Shown: positions 46,706 to 58,744, counted from the stretch's first letter. The stretch is 64,000 bases of DNA from Argopecten irradians (GCF_041381155.1 NC_091142.1:6141778-6205777); one strand, 5' to 3'. The notes: generated by a model not told the origin, from the letters alone. Made by a program: numbers and translations.

Positions 46706-49700
46706 TCACTCGTGATCTTGTAGAAACGTTTCCTCAGCATCTTGTAATACAGCATCAGCATTGGCTAACTCAACCTGAAACACAAAATGTCTTAACTTGA
46801 GAATCATAACTATAGGAGGAAAGCCAGAGTATCCGGAGAAAAACAACCAACCTTCCTCACATGGTCTTCAAACTTGCAATCCAGAGGAGGATAGGAGGAA
46901 TTTTGTGCCTGCTAGGAACATTCTACCCTCCTTCTTATACTTTCCTATCACCTCTAAATCTACCCTTTCATTGAATACCCCAACCCCCTAAAAGATTTTC
47001 CGCAAATATCTTCCCCTTGACCCTCACTCCATTCTTGGTACTAAGACTGTTGTTATATCTACCTTGGAATATGTCCTCGTAAACCTGAAGGTTCTGTGTG
47101 TGACACAAGATGTACAGCTAGTTTGATGTCCATCAAAAGGACCAAATAACAGTACAGTCTGTGGTAGACTGTGTGGCTTTCAAGTTGAGCGTCGCTGTCT
47201 CTGTAATCTTCAAAAGAAGTCTCTGCAGGCCTATGATTGTTCAGTTTTTTTTCTCTGGAATTGCCTTCAGTTTTACTATAACATATTCCAGGGATAGATT
47301 AACAACAGTGATGGTAACCCCTGGAGTATCGAGAATACCCTCACCCCACACCTTCCATCATCTACATTCCTTTCGTCTCTACCATTTATGTGCCTCTATA
47401 CCATTCCCTTACTTTTGGTATTTTATACTGTGTTGGCTCTGGTGCTCCCTCTCTGCCGAAATCCTTCATGGTTCCACACTTAGCGATATCGTCATTCCAC
47501 ACGCCCTCGTACACCTGTCCTGTTGTGAGGTAGAAAAACTTGCCTGGGCCGTTCTTTTTGTCATTTCGCCATGATCCTTCATAACGGTTCTCATTAGCTG
47601 AAAATGTGAAGATATATATTTTGGTAAAATGTTAATTCAAATTATGCTGTTTTAGCTATAGGTAACCATAAAGTAGAACTGACCATACGCAGTCATTCTT
47701 TGTATTTTTAATCATCGAAACATTTCAGAGGAATTTCTGGGCCGGGCTGTTCAAAGTTGATAAGCATGATTAACTTAGTTCAATGAGTCTGGATCCCATG
47801 TGCTAGGTGCTAACCACTGGTCTGTGGTTTTCCTTTGGGTACTCCAGCTTGACGACACACCCTTAAATGAGCCTGCGGCTGTTTTAATAAGCAACCAAAC
47901 CAATCCATAACTTACTGAGTCTGACCATTCCTTGGCCGTTTCTCTGATCGTCGTACCATTCTCCTTCATAAATAGTACCGTCGGCAAAGTACATACGACC
48001 CCAGCCACTCCTCTTGTCAGCATACCACTCCCCTTCATAGTACTCAGAGTCCGTGTAAAATTGTGTTCCATAGGCCTGTAAAGATTTAAAATTTCCTTAG
48101 ACTTTTCCCAAGATTCATTCAAAATAAATATACTAAAAATGGGTAAATGATTCATCGATTATACAATATAGAAATCATTTCTTTATGTTTGAGTAAAACA
48201 ATCCAGCATCAGCAGCTAGTTATTTAGACAACAGATAAATCCAATTTAACATATTATATACAATCATGTACATATACAAGATTTGTTTATTAACTTTTCT
48301 TGTTCTGCAGATGATTGAAGTTACTTATTACATGTAATTGAATTTCATAAAAATTTCACGCATAATTAAGACAAACATGCTAGAAATAATGGCAAACATT
48401 ATAAAGTCTGCTTTTTTGTATAATTAACATAAAGAATATGAATTGTGCACTTAAGTGCATTAAATATAAACCTTTATTTTTTTTTAAAAGATATGAAATT
48501 AAATATATACGTCCTTGTGAATGCATGTTCATGCAGTTCAAAAAACTATAAAATTCTGCTTCAAATTCATTGACGTTATACATGTATTAATTACATGCAT
48601 GTATATGGATACAAATTAAAGGGTAATTCAAGGGATGTAGTAAAACTTGTGTTTTTTATTTAATCATGCACTCATTCAACATTGTAAAATTTTTATTAAA
48701 AATGTGGGGTTGTGTTAATCGGGAAATTGTGCTTTGTAAATATATATATAAGTGAGATATGATTACAAATACCACTAAAATAATTTTGGTCCAAATGAAT
48801 TTTAAGGTAATAATGATCGAAGAGTGAAGAAAAAAAATCATGATCTTCACATGATAAATATGGATATTCTTGCTTCCAAATCAAAATATTGAATTCATCT
48901 TTTCAGGATAGAAAATTTAACTTGTGAGAATTGAAAATAAAAAGATAAGAATGTTTTCATGCAAAAAATTCAAACCTGTCGACTATATCCTCTCAATATT
49001 ATTATTAAAGCTGCATAAAATATATTTTATTTTCATATATCTTAATCAAATAAGACAGTATAAAATGATATTCAAAGCCATTTGCAGGGCAAGAAACTTA
49101 TTTTGAAAACCACTTGCCCGAATTTAAGATTTCAATCTAATTTAACCCAAAACAAGGTAACTAAAATTAAAACCGGGCAAGTTTATACCAATTTTCACTT
49201 GCCCAGGAGCATATATATTTTACTGGTCTCCGCCCATCAAGTCTGGGATATTTCTTTCCCTGATTTGGAACGTTTATTGAAAAAAGAAATAAAAACTTAC
49301 CTTTTTGTGACCATTTCATTTAATTTTTGATATGAAGAATGTTACCCTATCATTTTCCATTCAACTAAAGACATTGAACAAAATTTAATGCTATACAAAT
49401 CTAGAATTTAAACATGATATTTTTTCGAAATTTAATTTTGAAAAAAATCTACCTGAACAATTCTGTAATTAAATACTCTAGTTTGATATTTCGACCACAT
49501 CTGAGAAGAGAATGAAAATGAAGTTCATTATTAATGATCATCATTATAATCTTAGAAATACTAATGACTTAAGAGTCTCTTAGATATTATAATTAATCAA
49601 AAATAGATATGCTTACATGACGCATATCATTCTTCCAGCCTCCAGAATATTCTTTTTTGTATCCTCCCTTGCCATCAGGAACACTGTAAGTCCCGAAGCC

Positions 49701-50670
49701 ATTCCTCTTTCCCTTCTTCCAATCGCCATCATACAAAGCTCCGTTGGACTTCCATTTATATGTTCCTTTACCTAAAATCGATCAATCAAAAAGGATCGTT
49801 ATTTTTTAATTACACATTTTGGATCAGACAATAAAGATGGATTTCATCACATATCTATGGATCAGAACAAATGCAATGAAATTTTTAGCATGTTTTTAAA
49901 GTTGTTTTCGTTGTTATGATATTTTCTAATTTAATAATAAATGAAACAGCGATACACAATATTACACATAAAGTATCTTTTAGGAATTTACTTTGATAAT
50001 TTTTACATAAAACTTCTTTTTATCTATTATTTTTTGTGTAAATAAATAGGTCCCTGGAGTTAATGTTGCTGCAACACAAAATAAAAGTTGAATTCAATTG
50101 AATTAAAATAATATTAATAAAAAATTGCCACAATATACATGTACCATATAAACAATAGTTTACTTGTATAGACATATTGATTGGGTAGAAACACGTGTGC
50201 ACAGGTGTTATTCTTTTCAATAATAAATGAGTTCATACCGCATTGCAATATATTTATAATGATTATCATAATCAATATTTTCTACCTGTATTTTATCATT
50301 TAAACAATGTTTTTGGATAGATGCCAGTATGTTATGTAATGGTGACCGTAATGTCAATAAAGATTGTTCGACAATCTTATAAATTAAAAGAATATATATG
50401 AATCATAACTATAATGCGTTTATTCATGTTCCTTTTTATTAGTTGGTAAGTTTTCTAAAATTGAAATCTGTGTATAAAAACAAATTTGCTGCTCCCCTTC
50501 TAAATAAATAAGTAAATCAAATTACCATCTTTTTTGTTGTCCAACCATTCTCCTGTATATTGATCCCCGTTGACGGAGTACACTGTATGACGAACACCTT
50601 TCTTTTGAGCGAGATAATCCCATTCCTTCCACAATGGTTGTTTATCCTTCACTTCTTTTAGATGAGGCAT
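46706..50670 (-). CDS. MORN3: MORN repeat-containing protein 3, five exons
   Basis: Complete 237-residue gene (human MORN3 is 240). Exons in transcript order: 50526-50670, 49617-49771, 47916-48075, 47413-47597 and 46706-46774. All introns are GT-AG, in phases 1, 0, 1 and 0; the stop is TGA. The protein starts MPHLKEVKDKQPLWKEWD, close to the LWKGWD region of human MORN3. Seven MORN repeats follow: YTGEWLDNKKDGKG (38-51), LYDGDWKKGKRNGFG, YSGGWKNDMRHAYG, YYEGEWYADKRSGWG (112-126), IYEGEWYDDQRNGQG (135-149), RYEGSWRNDKKNGPG and VYEGVWNDDIAKCG. The tail motif GREGAPEPTQYKIP matches the human GRDEAPEPTQFPIP. MORN repeats form membrane- or protein-binding hairpins, and mammalian MORN3 is expressed mainly in male germ cells. 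Intron 4 is mostly transposon DNA. The start is fixed by homology and by the lack of an upstream in-frame alternative. Confidence 0.96.
46790..46935. repeat. SINE-like segment in MORN3 intron 4
   Basis: Contains aggaaagccagagtatccgg agaaaaac, akin to the block near 21010, followed by gcaatccagaggagg. The 'gga...ccggagaaaa' wording is typical of tRNA-SINE bodies in marine invertebrates, from memory. Low certainty. Confidence 0.35.
47070..47337 (+). mobile_element. F2 MITE inside MORN3 intron 4
   Basis: The left end is eroded (atgtcctcgtaaacctgaag gttct); the right end is intact (taacccctggagtatcgaga at). The interior has gtccatcaaaaggaccaaat, cagtctgtggtagactgtgt, ggctttcaagttgagcgtcg and gcaggcctatgattg. 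It ends 75 bp before exon 4 (47413-47597) on the plus-coordinate side, and therefore lies just downstream of its donor in the transcript. Confidence 0.8.
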
Positions 50671-50832
50671 TTTGATTTACTATTTTTACTTACGTTACGT
50701 TCTTATGAATGTATTATCTGTAGTTTCTTGGTATGAATAATCCTAAAACAATTAGTATGTCATTATTTTCCTCTGTGCATGAAGTTTTTTTGCACCGAAA
50801 ACAATGTTACTTCATGTTGTTTACACCAGCTG

Positions 50833-50839
50833 CGGAAGT
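50833..50839 (+). promoter_or_regulatory. ETS-type site upstream of MORN3
   Basis: cggaagt, the ETS core CGGAAG plus T, about 165 bp upstream of the MORN3 ATG. ETS cores are common in animal promoters; function here is inferred. Confidence 0.35.
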
Positions 50840-50865
50840 AGATTGTACGGGAAGATTGTGTGTAT

Positions 50866-50879
50866 GTTGCTATGGCACC
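50866..50879 (-). promoter_or_regulatory. RFX X-box upstream of MORN3
   Basis: In the MORN3 sense the sequence is ggtgccatagcaac, one mismatch from the palindromic X-box gttgccatagcaac, with the right half-site (agcaac) perfect. It lies about 196 bp upstream of the MORN3 start codon, the usual distance for RFX-driven ciliary genes. RFX factors are the conserved regulators of ciliary genes in animals, and a MORN3 role in flagellated germ cells fits. Binding is inferred. Confidence 0.6.
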
Positions 50880-50949
50880 CACAGAAGAGCGCGTATCAGG
50901 AAAGATAACTCGTTCCAACTAGAAACGTAGTTACCTCCCTTACACTGTA

Positions 50950-51957
50950 GGGTTCAATACATGTTGGTAGATTTTACCGAATAAGACCACATGACCATGA
51001 GCTATATTTTAATTCGAAAGATACCTCCGTTGAAAAAGTATGGTATTATATACCTGTTATTTAAAATAAGGAAATAATTTGTAATTTGCCTGGAGAAAAA
51101 TCGTGCACTCTGAATAAAATAGATAGAAAACTGTAGCAAAACAAAACTGAAAAAATCTTTTAATTTTTTTCTATTTCATTATTTGTTTCAGTTACGTTTT
51201 GCTGTAGTTTTTATTATTTTTAAAGGCATGTTAACCCAGATAAACCACTCCCCAATATTAAGGATACTATAATACTAAAGAACTGAACAACTTTTTTATT
51301 ATTATTTTTGTACTCTCTTGAATATACAAATATACTGTACTCTGCTACCAGTTCAGTTCAACCGAGTTGCTAACTTGTTTTTTTTCTTCAAAATCATGCA
51401 TAATTTCAGATTCAACTTAGTATACATTTGAGATAACATTGGAGACACTTGAGATGAAAAGTAAAATTCATGTGTCATTATAAGTTAATACACTTATTTG
51501 ATTAATCTCTGGCATCTACGAAAATGACGAACAAAAAATCAAATAATGGTGTATTTTAAATATTTTATTCAACATGGTTAGCATTAAAAAAAATATTAAG
51601 AAAATTGAATGGAACAATGATCACGAAAAACATTTAAATCTAAATATGTCTTATGAGATATTGCAAAAAAATAAGATTTAAAACATGAATACATCATTCA
51701 TAATAATAATAGTTGTCAAATATATTAAAGCATCATAATTATACAACCTAACACACATTTCGATCTAGAGTTATTTCCCTTTGTGTCAATCCAACTGTAA
51801 CTCCAGGAACGAAGGGAAGTAACTCTGAGTGATAGATCAGAATATCTAACACCTTAAACAATTGGAATGACAAAATAATATGTCCACACAACATAATAAT
51901 GGAATAATAAAATCTGAGAAACTTAAAAGAAACAATATTAAGTTTTTGCACATCAAA
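50950..51957. other. intergenic between MORN3 and Orai; one small dyad
   Basis: No gene seen. About 51768-51825 holds gagttatttccctttgtgtc and gaagggaagtaactctgag, an inverted pair of F4-like ends around a 20-bp centre, perhaps a minimal F4 derivative. Confidence 0.45.
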
Positions 51958-52224
51958 GCATTAACTGCCTTTGCTGGTAGGTATATTGATTGTGACCTCA
52001 TGTGTTTATAAGCATAATGCATATTTTTCAGAGAAAATTATTTTGTCACAATATTGTACTCAAACAATGCTAGAGGTAGTATAGCACGACTACACACTTT
52101 TTAATCTCTATGACATGTTAGAAGTTTCTCAATGTTGTTCATCTAATATATATTATTGGATTAGTCACAACTAATACAACTCTACCTTAACTTTTGCAAG
52201 GGAGATAACTTTGTGATATGCAAA
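51958..52224 (+). mobile_element. F4 MITE, enlarged copy
   Basis: Left part ttaactgcctttgctggtag and attgattgtgacctcatgtg; right part aacttttgcaagggagataa ctttgtgatatgcaaag. About 100 bp of foreign sequence (about 52055-52160, with caaacaatgctagaggt shared with 40752) separates the halves, so another repeat seems to have inserted into it. Confidence 0.65.
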
Positions 52225-54440
52225 GAGGTAATAAGAGAATAATAGTTCAACAATGTGGTAAATGACTTGAAGTCATGGTAGATTCATATATAGTAGAAAT
52301 GTGATAATGACATATTTTCCAGATGTGACAAGCTGATCATTATCAGTCTGGTGTTAGGATCAGATTAATTCAACTCATGATCAGAGTTGATATTTCCACA
52401 TATTGTCTTAATCTGGTATCAAGGTCAGAGGAAACACTGGCTTACAAATAACATTTAAATTGTAAAATATCTTTTTAATACTAGTACATTACACGCCTCA
52501 AGTAAATTAGTAGTCATGCTGCTTCCCAATACTTTAACGTAACAATAGAAAACAACACATGTCTTAAACACCATTAACATTATTTTATAAACAAGTTTTG
52601 ATCACAAATTATTTCAAAAATAAATTCATATTAGCTGGACATATATATAGACTCTTGAAATCATAGTGCTAATTATAAGTTATTAAGTATACATATGTGG
52701 TTAGATTTTTTTCTTTATCTAACTGCAAACTGATATCAAATTATTAATTTTATGATTATTTGAAAGCCCTTATAAGTAGCCATGGGGCATAGTAGAAGAT
52801 ACACAGTGAAAATAGAATAGGGTCAATAGAAAACTCTGGTTTAAACAAGTCTTGTGAACCTACATAGAGTAAATAATTTTAAACTGATGAATAATAGTAA
52901 TTGCCAAGTTAATAATAAATACATATAATTACCTTAGTTGATATATCTGTGAATGCTTCTTTAAAATATTGGACAAATTGTTAAATATTAACTGAAGTAC
53001 ATGATGTATTTATATTAGTAAACACTAAATGCAACAAGATCTATTTAAATTTGTGCATATATAACTGGTTTGCAAATAAATAAAAAATTGGTTCAATATT
53101 TTTTCTTCTCAAGAATAATAGTAACTACATAACACAAGCATCTTATGATCAAAATGCATTATAATTTACAAAATAGTTAGCAAGAAAAATATAATCAATG
53201 ATTGATATTATAAATAACGGTCTATATATCCAATCACCAACATTTACAATTGAATGAAATACATTTATGCCTTTTTTGTAGTTGAACATGTACATGGGGA
53301 ATTAAACTTTAATATAAATAAACGAGCCCAACAAGAATCTATAGAAATCTGTGAAAGTTTGAATATGTACATAGTCAATAAGATCAGATTCAAGCACCAT
53401 CAGGATCTAATAATTAATCAAAATGCAACAAGTGAATATATTGCAGCCATTTCTCGGCTGATTTTCAAACACAATAATGTCTCCCTATATCCAATTAACT
53501 AGAATAGAATGTTAACTCAATACTTATTCCCATGCTTAATGCCAATTATCATACAAGAAACTAGGTGTAAATGTATACGTACAGTAACTGGTAAAATTGG
53601 TCCAAAATAAATGATGAGAAGGCAAAATGTTTTTGCTCTCATTATAAAGTTAAAACTATATTTCATATCATTGATAATTTTCAGATTTAATAGAGGGAGA
53701 TAACATCCATATCAATTAATTATAAATATAATATTACAAAATAAACCAACTTTCAACCACAAATATTTTATGCCTCCACCATGAAATGAGGAGGAAGAAT
53801 ATTTATATGTTTCCAGGTCTGGCTCATACCGTCCATTTCAGCTTGATTAGAATGAATAATCATACCCTGCCTTCATTCCAATCATGATGACCATCTATCA
53901 GAAAACTTCTGTCCATTATCCAGAACTACATCATTGCAGCTAGGAGGATATATGATAGTTTTTTTTAATTTTTTTATTTTGAGCTGGCCAATGAGTTCAA
54001 GGACTAATGCCAAAGTTGTCTGCTTGTTTCCTTTGTTTGTTCAGGTTAACATCAATCCTGTTAACATATATTACCCGGTATATATATTATGAGGTGGAGA
54101 GTGAAAGGAATCCAAAGTCTGAAGGGAAGATCCACCAACCTACACATATATAAAGGCTTCTAATTGGTAGCCCAGGGGTGGAGAACATGACACAAGAGGT
54201 AATTAAGGAAGATATTAATTTGATGTGGTATATTTTCCACCGAATTATCAAATCATGGGTAAATACCTTTATAGTAATTACACATAGCATGACTAATGAC
54301 ATTTCACATCAAATTCGAATTAAAAAGAAAAATCACTGTTTATTAACACACTTGGCAAGAAAAATAGCAGCAAACAACAGCTCGTGTAAATTTAAAGCTC
54401 TTTTTTTCGTTCAACATTCTGCACCAATTAACATATATGC
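52225..54440. other. intergenic, AT-rich
   Basis: No supported gene. The 82-codon frame at 53254-53502 and the 94-codon frame at 54178-54462 have no domains; the latter runs into an F5 copy. Confidence 0.45.
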
Positions 54441-54517
54441 ATTCACCCCTGAAATTTCATAATGGACGGGTCTACTATCTGATTTAGAAGAGTCCAAATG
54501 CGTTTTCAGGGGTCAAT
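54441..54517 (+). mobile_element. F5 mini-MITE, copy 4
   Basis: Runs from attcacccctgaaatttcat to cgttttcaggggtcaat (77 bp), the same orientation as 4819. Confidence 0.85.
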
Positions 54518-54681
54518 GAAATAACAAAAATTTAAGATCTAATAGAATATATATGATATATATTAGTTATATGGCTGTGACTGTGTATCAGAAATAATAG
54601 GTCTTGGTTTTAATCAGTAAGGTTGTACATGGAAAAGACATAATTAGATACAGTATTCGACCAAGTAATGCTACTTTTGTA

Positions 54682-54861
54682 TTTGCATACTACAGAGTTA
54701 TCTGCCCTTGCATGTAGGTATTCATTACGTCATGTGTTTGGAAGCGTAACATAATATTTTCAGAGTAAACGCCATTAATTCATTCAGAAAATAATTGTGT
54801 CACAATGGATACTTACCCACAAGGGAGCGCAAGTAATTAACTCTAGATCTGTAATATGCAA
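54682..54861 (+). mobile_element. F4 MITE, copy 6
   Basis: Runs from tttgcatactacagagttat ctgccc to taactctagatctgtaatat gcaaa, the longest inverted ends of the family here (about 28 bp with mismatches). It lies 200 bp beyond the Orai stop codon, possibly within the Orai 3'UTR. Confidence 0.8.
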
Positions 54862-55057
54862 ACACAGAATAGCTATTGGGTCAAAGAAACTTAAAATGAA
54901 ATAATATGACATCTAATTTATATCTGTATATCAACACATAAATATACATGTATGTATGCCATGCACCAGTTACTCACTGTGCACATCAATGAAAAACTTA
55001 CTTTGTTCTTGACTTAGAAAACACCATCATCTTTAAAGTCTCTGTCTTAAAATTAAT

Positions 55058-56341
55058 TTACACATTCTCAATTTCATTAAAATCATTTTCTTGGTTACCC
55101 AGTTCTGACACCATTTTATCGAGATCCTGCAGCCCCATATTTGTCTGTTGGAACTTGTGGGCTATCAACCTCCGATAGAAGTGAAAAGCAAATACAAGAA
55201 ACAAGATACCTACTGGAATGACGACCGCCGTGGATGCCCAGGCGGCCGTGACATTATTGTGTAAACTCTTCACGTTAAACTTGATCCAACAAATTAACAC
55301 AAGCTCTGTTAGGAACAATAGGATTCCGAAACCTGTTGAAAAAGTCCAAGACATCTGGATGAAGACCTGCATTCGTTCATGCGGCGATTCCTGGATCGAG
55401 TTGACGTTGTGGACGTTGCTGACAGCCTCGATGTTTGGAAGAATACATGTGCTGATCATAACAGCCAGAAGATGTATAGATACAAGGAGTGTCGTGTTAA
55501 CACAAAATACTACCATCAACCAACTTGGTACATCAGGCTCTATTCCAATTTCAACCAACGCAACCTAAAATAGAAACAAAAATTAACAACAACTCATGAA
55601 GTAATAAAGATGTAATCATGTACAAAGTAATACAAGTACTGTGACTCATTTCTATAAATTAAAGAATATGCTTGTAATAAATTCATGGCAGTTGTTATTA
55701 CAATGTGTGTTTGTTGTATGTCTAATTGTCTATATTGAACTGTGTATAACATGGTAATTTTGTTATTCCTGAAGGTTTGTTATAACCATGTTTTATTGTT
55801 CATGAAATAAAATATTTATCAAATCTGTCAGATAATAAGAACCTTCTCTGAAGTTGTAATTGTAATAGATTTGTATTAACTCAGGAATCTGTATCATTGA
55901 CAGCACGACAAAAACTGTGTTCAGTAGTGTATCTAATATAAATTGCTATGGAGAAAATCACATTTTGTGATTTTATTACATCACAATTTGGTTTATGATC
56001 AGTTAGAAACAGTATAGATTTAATTAATTAATGTAGATTCCCTTAAAAGGTGTTTCTGATAACAGCTACTGACATTAATGCATATTTTTTTACTATATGC
56101 CTTTTATTAATCCATATATGAATTTAAATTACACAACACATTCCCAGTTATTTACCATTGCAAAGCCGGATAGTAATGCTGACGTGTTGCCGGTTGCCTT
56201 CAACTTCGCACGACTAAGAAAAAGTTTTCGCCATGATATGGCATGTCTCGCATGTTGCACTTCCATCTGTTTGCTGTAATCAGCTTGTAATACCAGATCG
56301 TCATATGTGTAGCCACCGTTTCTTGCTGTATTCTCGTGCAT
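55058..56341 (-). CDS. ORAI: Orai store-operated calcium channel subunit
   Basis: Two coding exons, 56156-56341 and 55058-55564, joined by a GT-AG intron at ...GFAM|VALVE; product 230 aa. The gene encodes the plasma-membrane pore subunit of the CRAC channel, gated by ER STIM. Conserved features: the N-terminal gating helix [13 protein letters not shown] (36-48); TM1 with selectivity-filter Glu67 (human E106); TM2 with His93 (H134) and [16 protein letters not shown]3 with Glu149 (E190); extracellular loop 2 with an NVT sequon (166-168), like the glycosylated NVS of ORAI1; TM4 with Pro179 (P245); the LIAHK nexus; and a short C-terminal coiled coil ([18 protein letters not shown]) for STIM. Unusual: Asn52 replaces human Arg91 of the basic pore region, while Arg44 (R83) and Lys48 (K87) are kept. 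The TM1-TM2 loop is two residues shorter than in ORAI1. The start is the first ATG after an in-frame stop; an upstream spliced exon cannot be excluded. Confidence 0.96.
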
Positions 56342-56835
56342 GGGCCTTGCTCTCAGAAACCCTGACCAGGAAACGACGGAAGTTGACAGTAATCGCACAA
56401 CTTCCGCTTCAATATCTACAAACCGGCTAGCCAGCGAATGATAGTTCGGTATGACTGACAGAAAGTATCGCTGAAACACGGTTTGGTGTCAATAAGCAAT
56501 GATGAACACTCAAAGTCACTGTCTTACGAATAACACACCATTCCACCGAGTTCTATTTGGATGCAAAACTATCACAGCATGCCGAATGGTTCTAGTTTAC
56601 ATGGTTGACTACAAAATCAGAAATAGTGTCTTGAAACGAAACAGCACGTTCTACATGCAACAATTCGGTATTGATAATTGTCTTGAACATTTGAACATTT
56701 TTTATTAGTGCTCATACTTTTTGACGTTTCAATTAATATTTCATGGTATTTAATCTCTGTTTTAAGTCATCAATTCAATAAAATGCGTTATCACCTGTGT
56801 ACATTCTGAAAGATTAATTGACCGAAAGTGCATGT

Positions 56836-56877
56836 CACGTGATATTTTGTTTTATTTGGGGCGATTTCGTGACGTCA
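56836..56877. promoter_or_regulatory. likely shared promoter: E-box and CRE
   Basis: A canonical cacgtg E-box (56836-56841) and a perfect tgacgtca CRE (56870-56877) lie between the Orai start (56341, leftward) and a possible first exon (56975, rightward), in a CpG-richer patch. The spacing fits a bidirectional promoter. Other tgacgtca words occur in MITEs in this window, so the CRE alone is weak evidence. Confidence 0.4.
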
Positions 56878-56974
56878 CAACACTAAAGTTACCGCTTGGT
56901 GGAATAGATATTTCATTGTCCAGAGTTTAAAATCGGATCGTAACGTGATGTGAAAATTAACTGCAGTCCTAACT

Positions 56975-57007
56975 ATGACAGATTACAACGAAGCCGGAAG
57001 GAAACTG
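56975..57007 (+). CDS. possible first coding exon of a rightward gene
   Basis: ATG followed by MTDYNEAGRKL runs to a good donor, aaactg|gtaggt, after exactly 11 codons (phase 0). It begins head-to-head with Orai, about 100 bp after the CRE. The upstream sequence is CpG-richer than average and the codons (gcc, gga, agg, ctg) are less AT-biased than the surrounding DNA. I do not recognise the protein. No following exon was found before 64000, so the rest of the gene would lie in this large AT-rich stretch unrecognised, or beyond it. Confidence 0.35.
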
Positions 57008-58744
57008 GTAGGTTCTGTTATTGTTATAAAATGTTTGACATCGTAAACGTAGCAAGCACTTGTCAATGGAAGCAGCCATTTTGTAACACTCACATAAAGA
57101 CATAGAGACATAACAACGAAATTTCAATTTCAGATATTTAATTAGGACATTTTCAGCAATTTACATTATCGCATATTGTTCTTTAATAAATGTGTTAACT
57201 TTTTATGTATGATTTATGTACTTGTTGAATGTAGAAATGAGAGTTAATACGTCTTTTTCCTGTGTACCCCACGTGCTTTACCCAAATGATGCTCTTTTCA
57301 GATGTAAGAGCGATCGTAATTTGAAAAAAATAATATCTTAACGAACATTTTTGTTAGATATTTTTCATGGAAAAGTTCGTGTGGCACCTATAGCAAGTTT
57401 TTCTGGTAAAGGTTGCCATCTACAACTTCTAATTAAAAAAAGGTGATCAAAACTTAGTTGTACATTAGAAAGAACGCAAAGGACCTAGCGGCAAGTAGCC
57501 GCGAAAACAGAAGTGTTTGCGTCAAATTGTTTCCGTATTTTTAGTGTAAGTTTGTGTTTAATGCATAAACAATGATGGTTAATGATGTTGGTATCTAATC
57601 TCGAGGTTATTTATAAACATAATCAATAAAAATAGTAATTATTTACACGACAAATAGCTACATGGAAGCATACGTGCAGAAAAGGAATAGCGAAATGTCT
57701 TCCGTTATAATAGTTAATGTTAGGTTTTTAAAAGCCAGCTAGTGTAAAGAACTGAACTGATTTGTTATTAATAATAAATTTAATATGTGCCATATTCAAT
57801 TATTTTACCTTTGTTTACAATTTGAATTAGATTAACTAATCGTATGGATTTTGTCAAGGACATATATATATACATCATGTGATATACGTCCTTGGTTTTA
57901 TGGAAAGATATATTTTTTCATCGATAAAAACGAAGTTTGATATCAATACATACATTTTAATTTCTACACAGATAAATTTAAAATTGCCATTTCTGAGACA
58001 AAAATATTCTACAATTTTTATAAAATTTACATTTTAAGATTTACCGTTCTCTTAAAAAATTAAATCTAAAACACCGGCATTTCCTTAATTTCAATGAAGT
58101 TTGAATGATTAAACCATGATTTTGAAAAGTATGCTTGTTATAGTTTTCAACCTGATGTGTATTTACATTAAGCAATTTTATCTGTTAATCGTAGACTAGT
58201 TTCTTTTTTGTACTAATCTAAGGAACGAATGTGTGTGACAAACTGCGTTAGCCACGTGTCTGTTCATCGGTAGTGCTTTCCCGCCATATTTTAATCAAAC
58301 TATATTACGTAACATCAATGTTGATGCGTGTCACGTTTGACCTTGACTAACCTTCATATCACATCACGCGTCCAACATGTTATTTCAACAAACATTTTGA
58401 TAATATTCCATAGTTTGTTTTCAAAATGGATGATTATAATGATAATGTCTGTGTTGTATATGGTATGAAGTAGTATCCGATATTACATGTGGTGTTATTT
58501 TCGGGACGAAATACAATTTGCTATTTGGCTGACGGTCCTCGTTCTTACGTCTTTTATACTATATTGTTTATATCAAATAACACTGAAACGATTTGAAATA
58601 ATCATGATCGGTGTCTAGTACAGCTGGATGCTTGCATGTGACTGAATCATCTGTGAAATACATTTATTTATACGTATGAAGATCCATCATTATCGTGTTT
58701 TACTATCATACGGAGCGGTATAGTATATATATATATATCATCTT
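57008..58744. other. no recognised exon; possible large intron
   Basis: AT-rich DNA without recognisable coding blocks or repeat families. It would be intronic if the exon at 56975 is real. Confidence 0.35.

Noticed and set aside
47161-47574. 137-codon plus-strand frame
   Set aside because: It is antisense to MORN3 exon 4 and runs across an F2 MITE; the minus-strand exon has clear homology and splice sites.
47775-48155. 126-codon minus-strand frame read through MORN3 exon 3
   Set aside because: It is in a different frame from the exon with MORN repeats; the homologous frame is 47916-48075.
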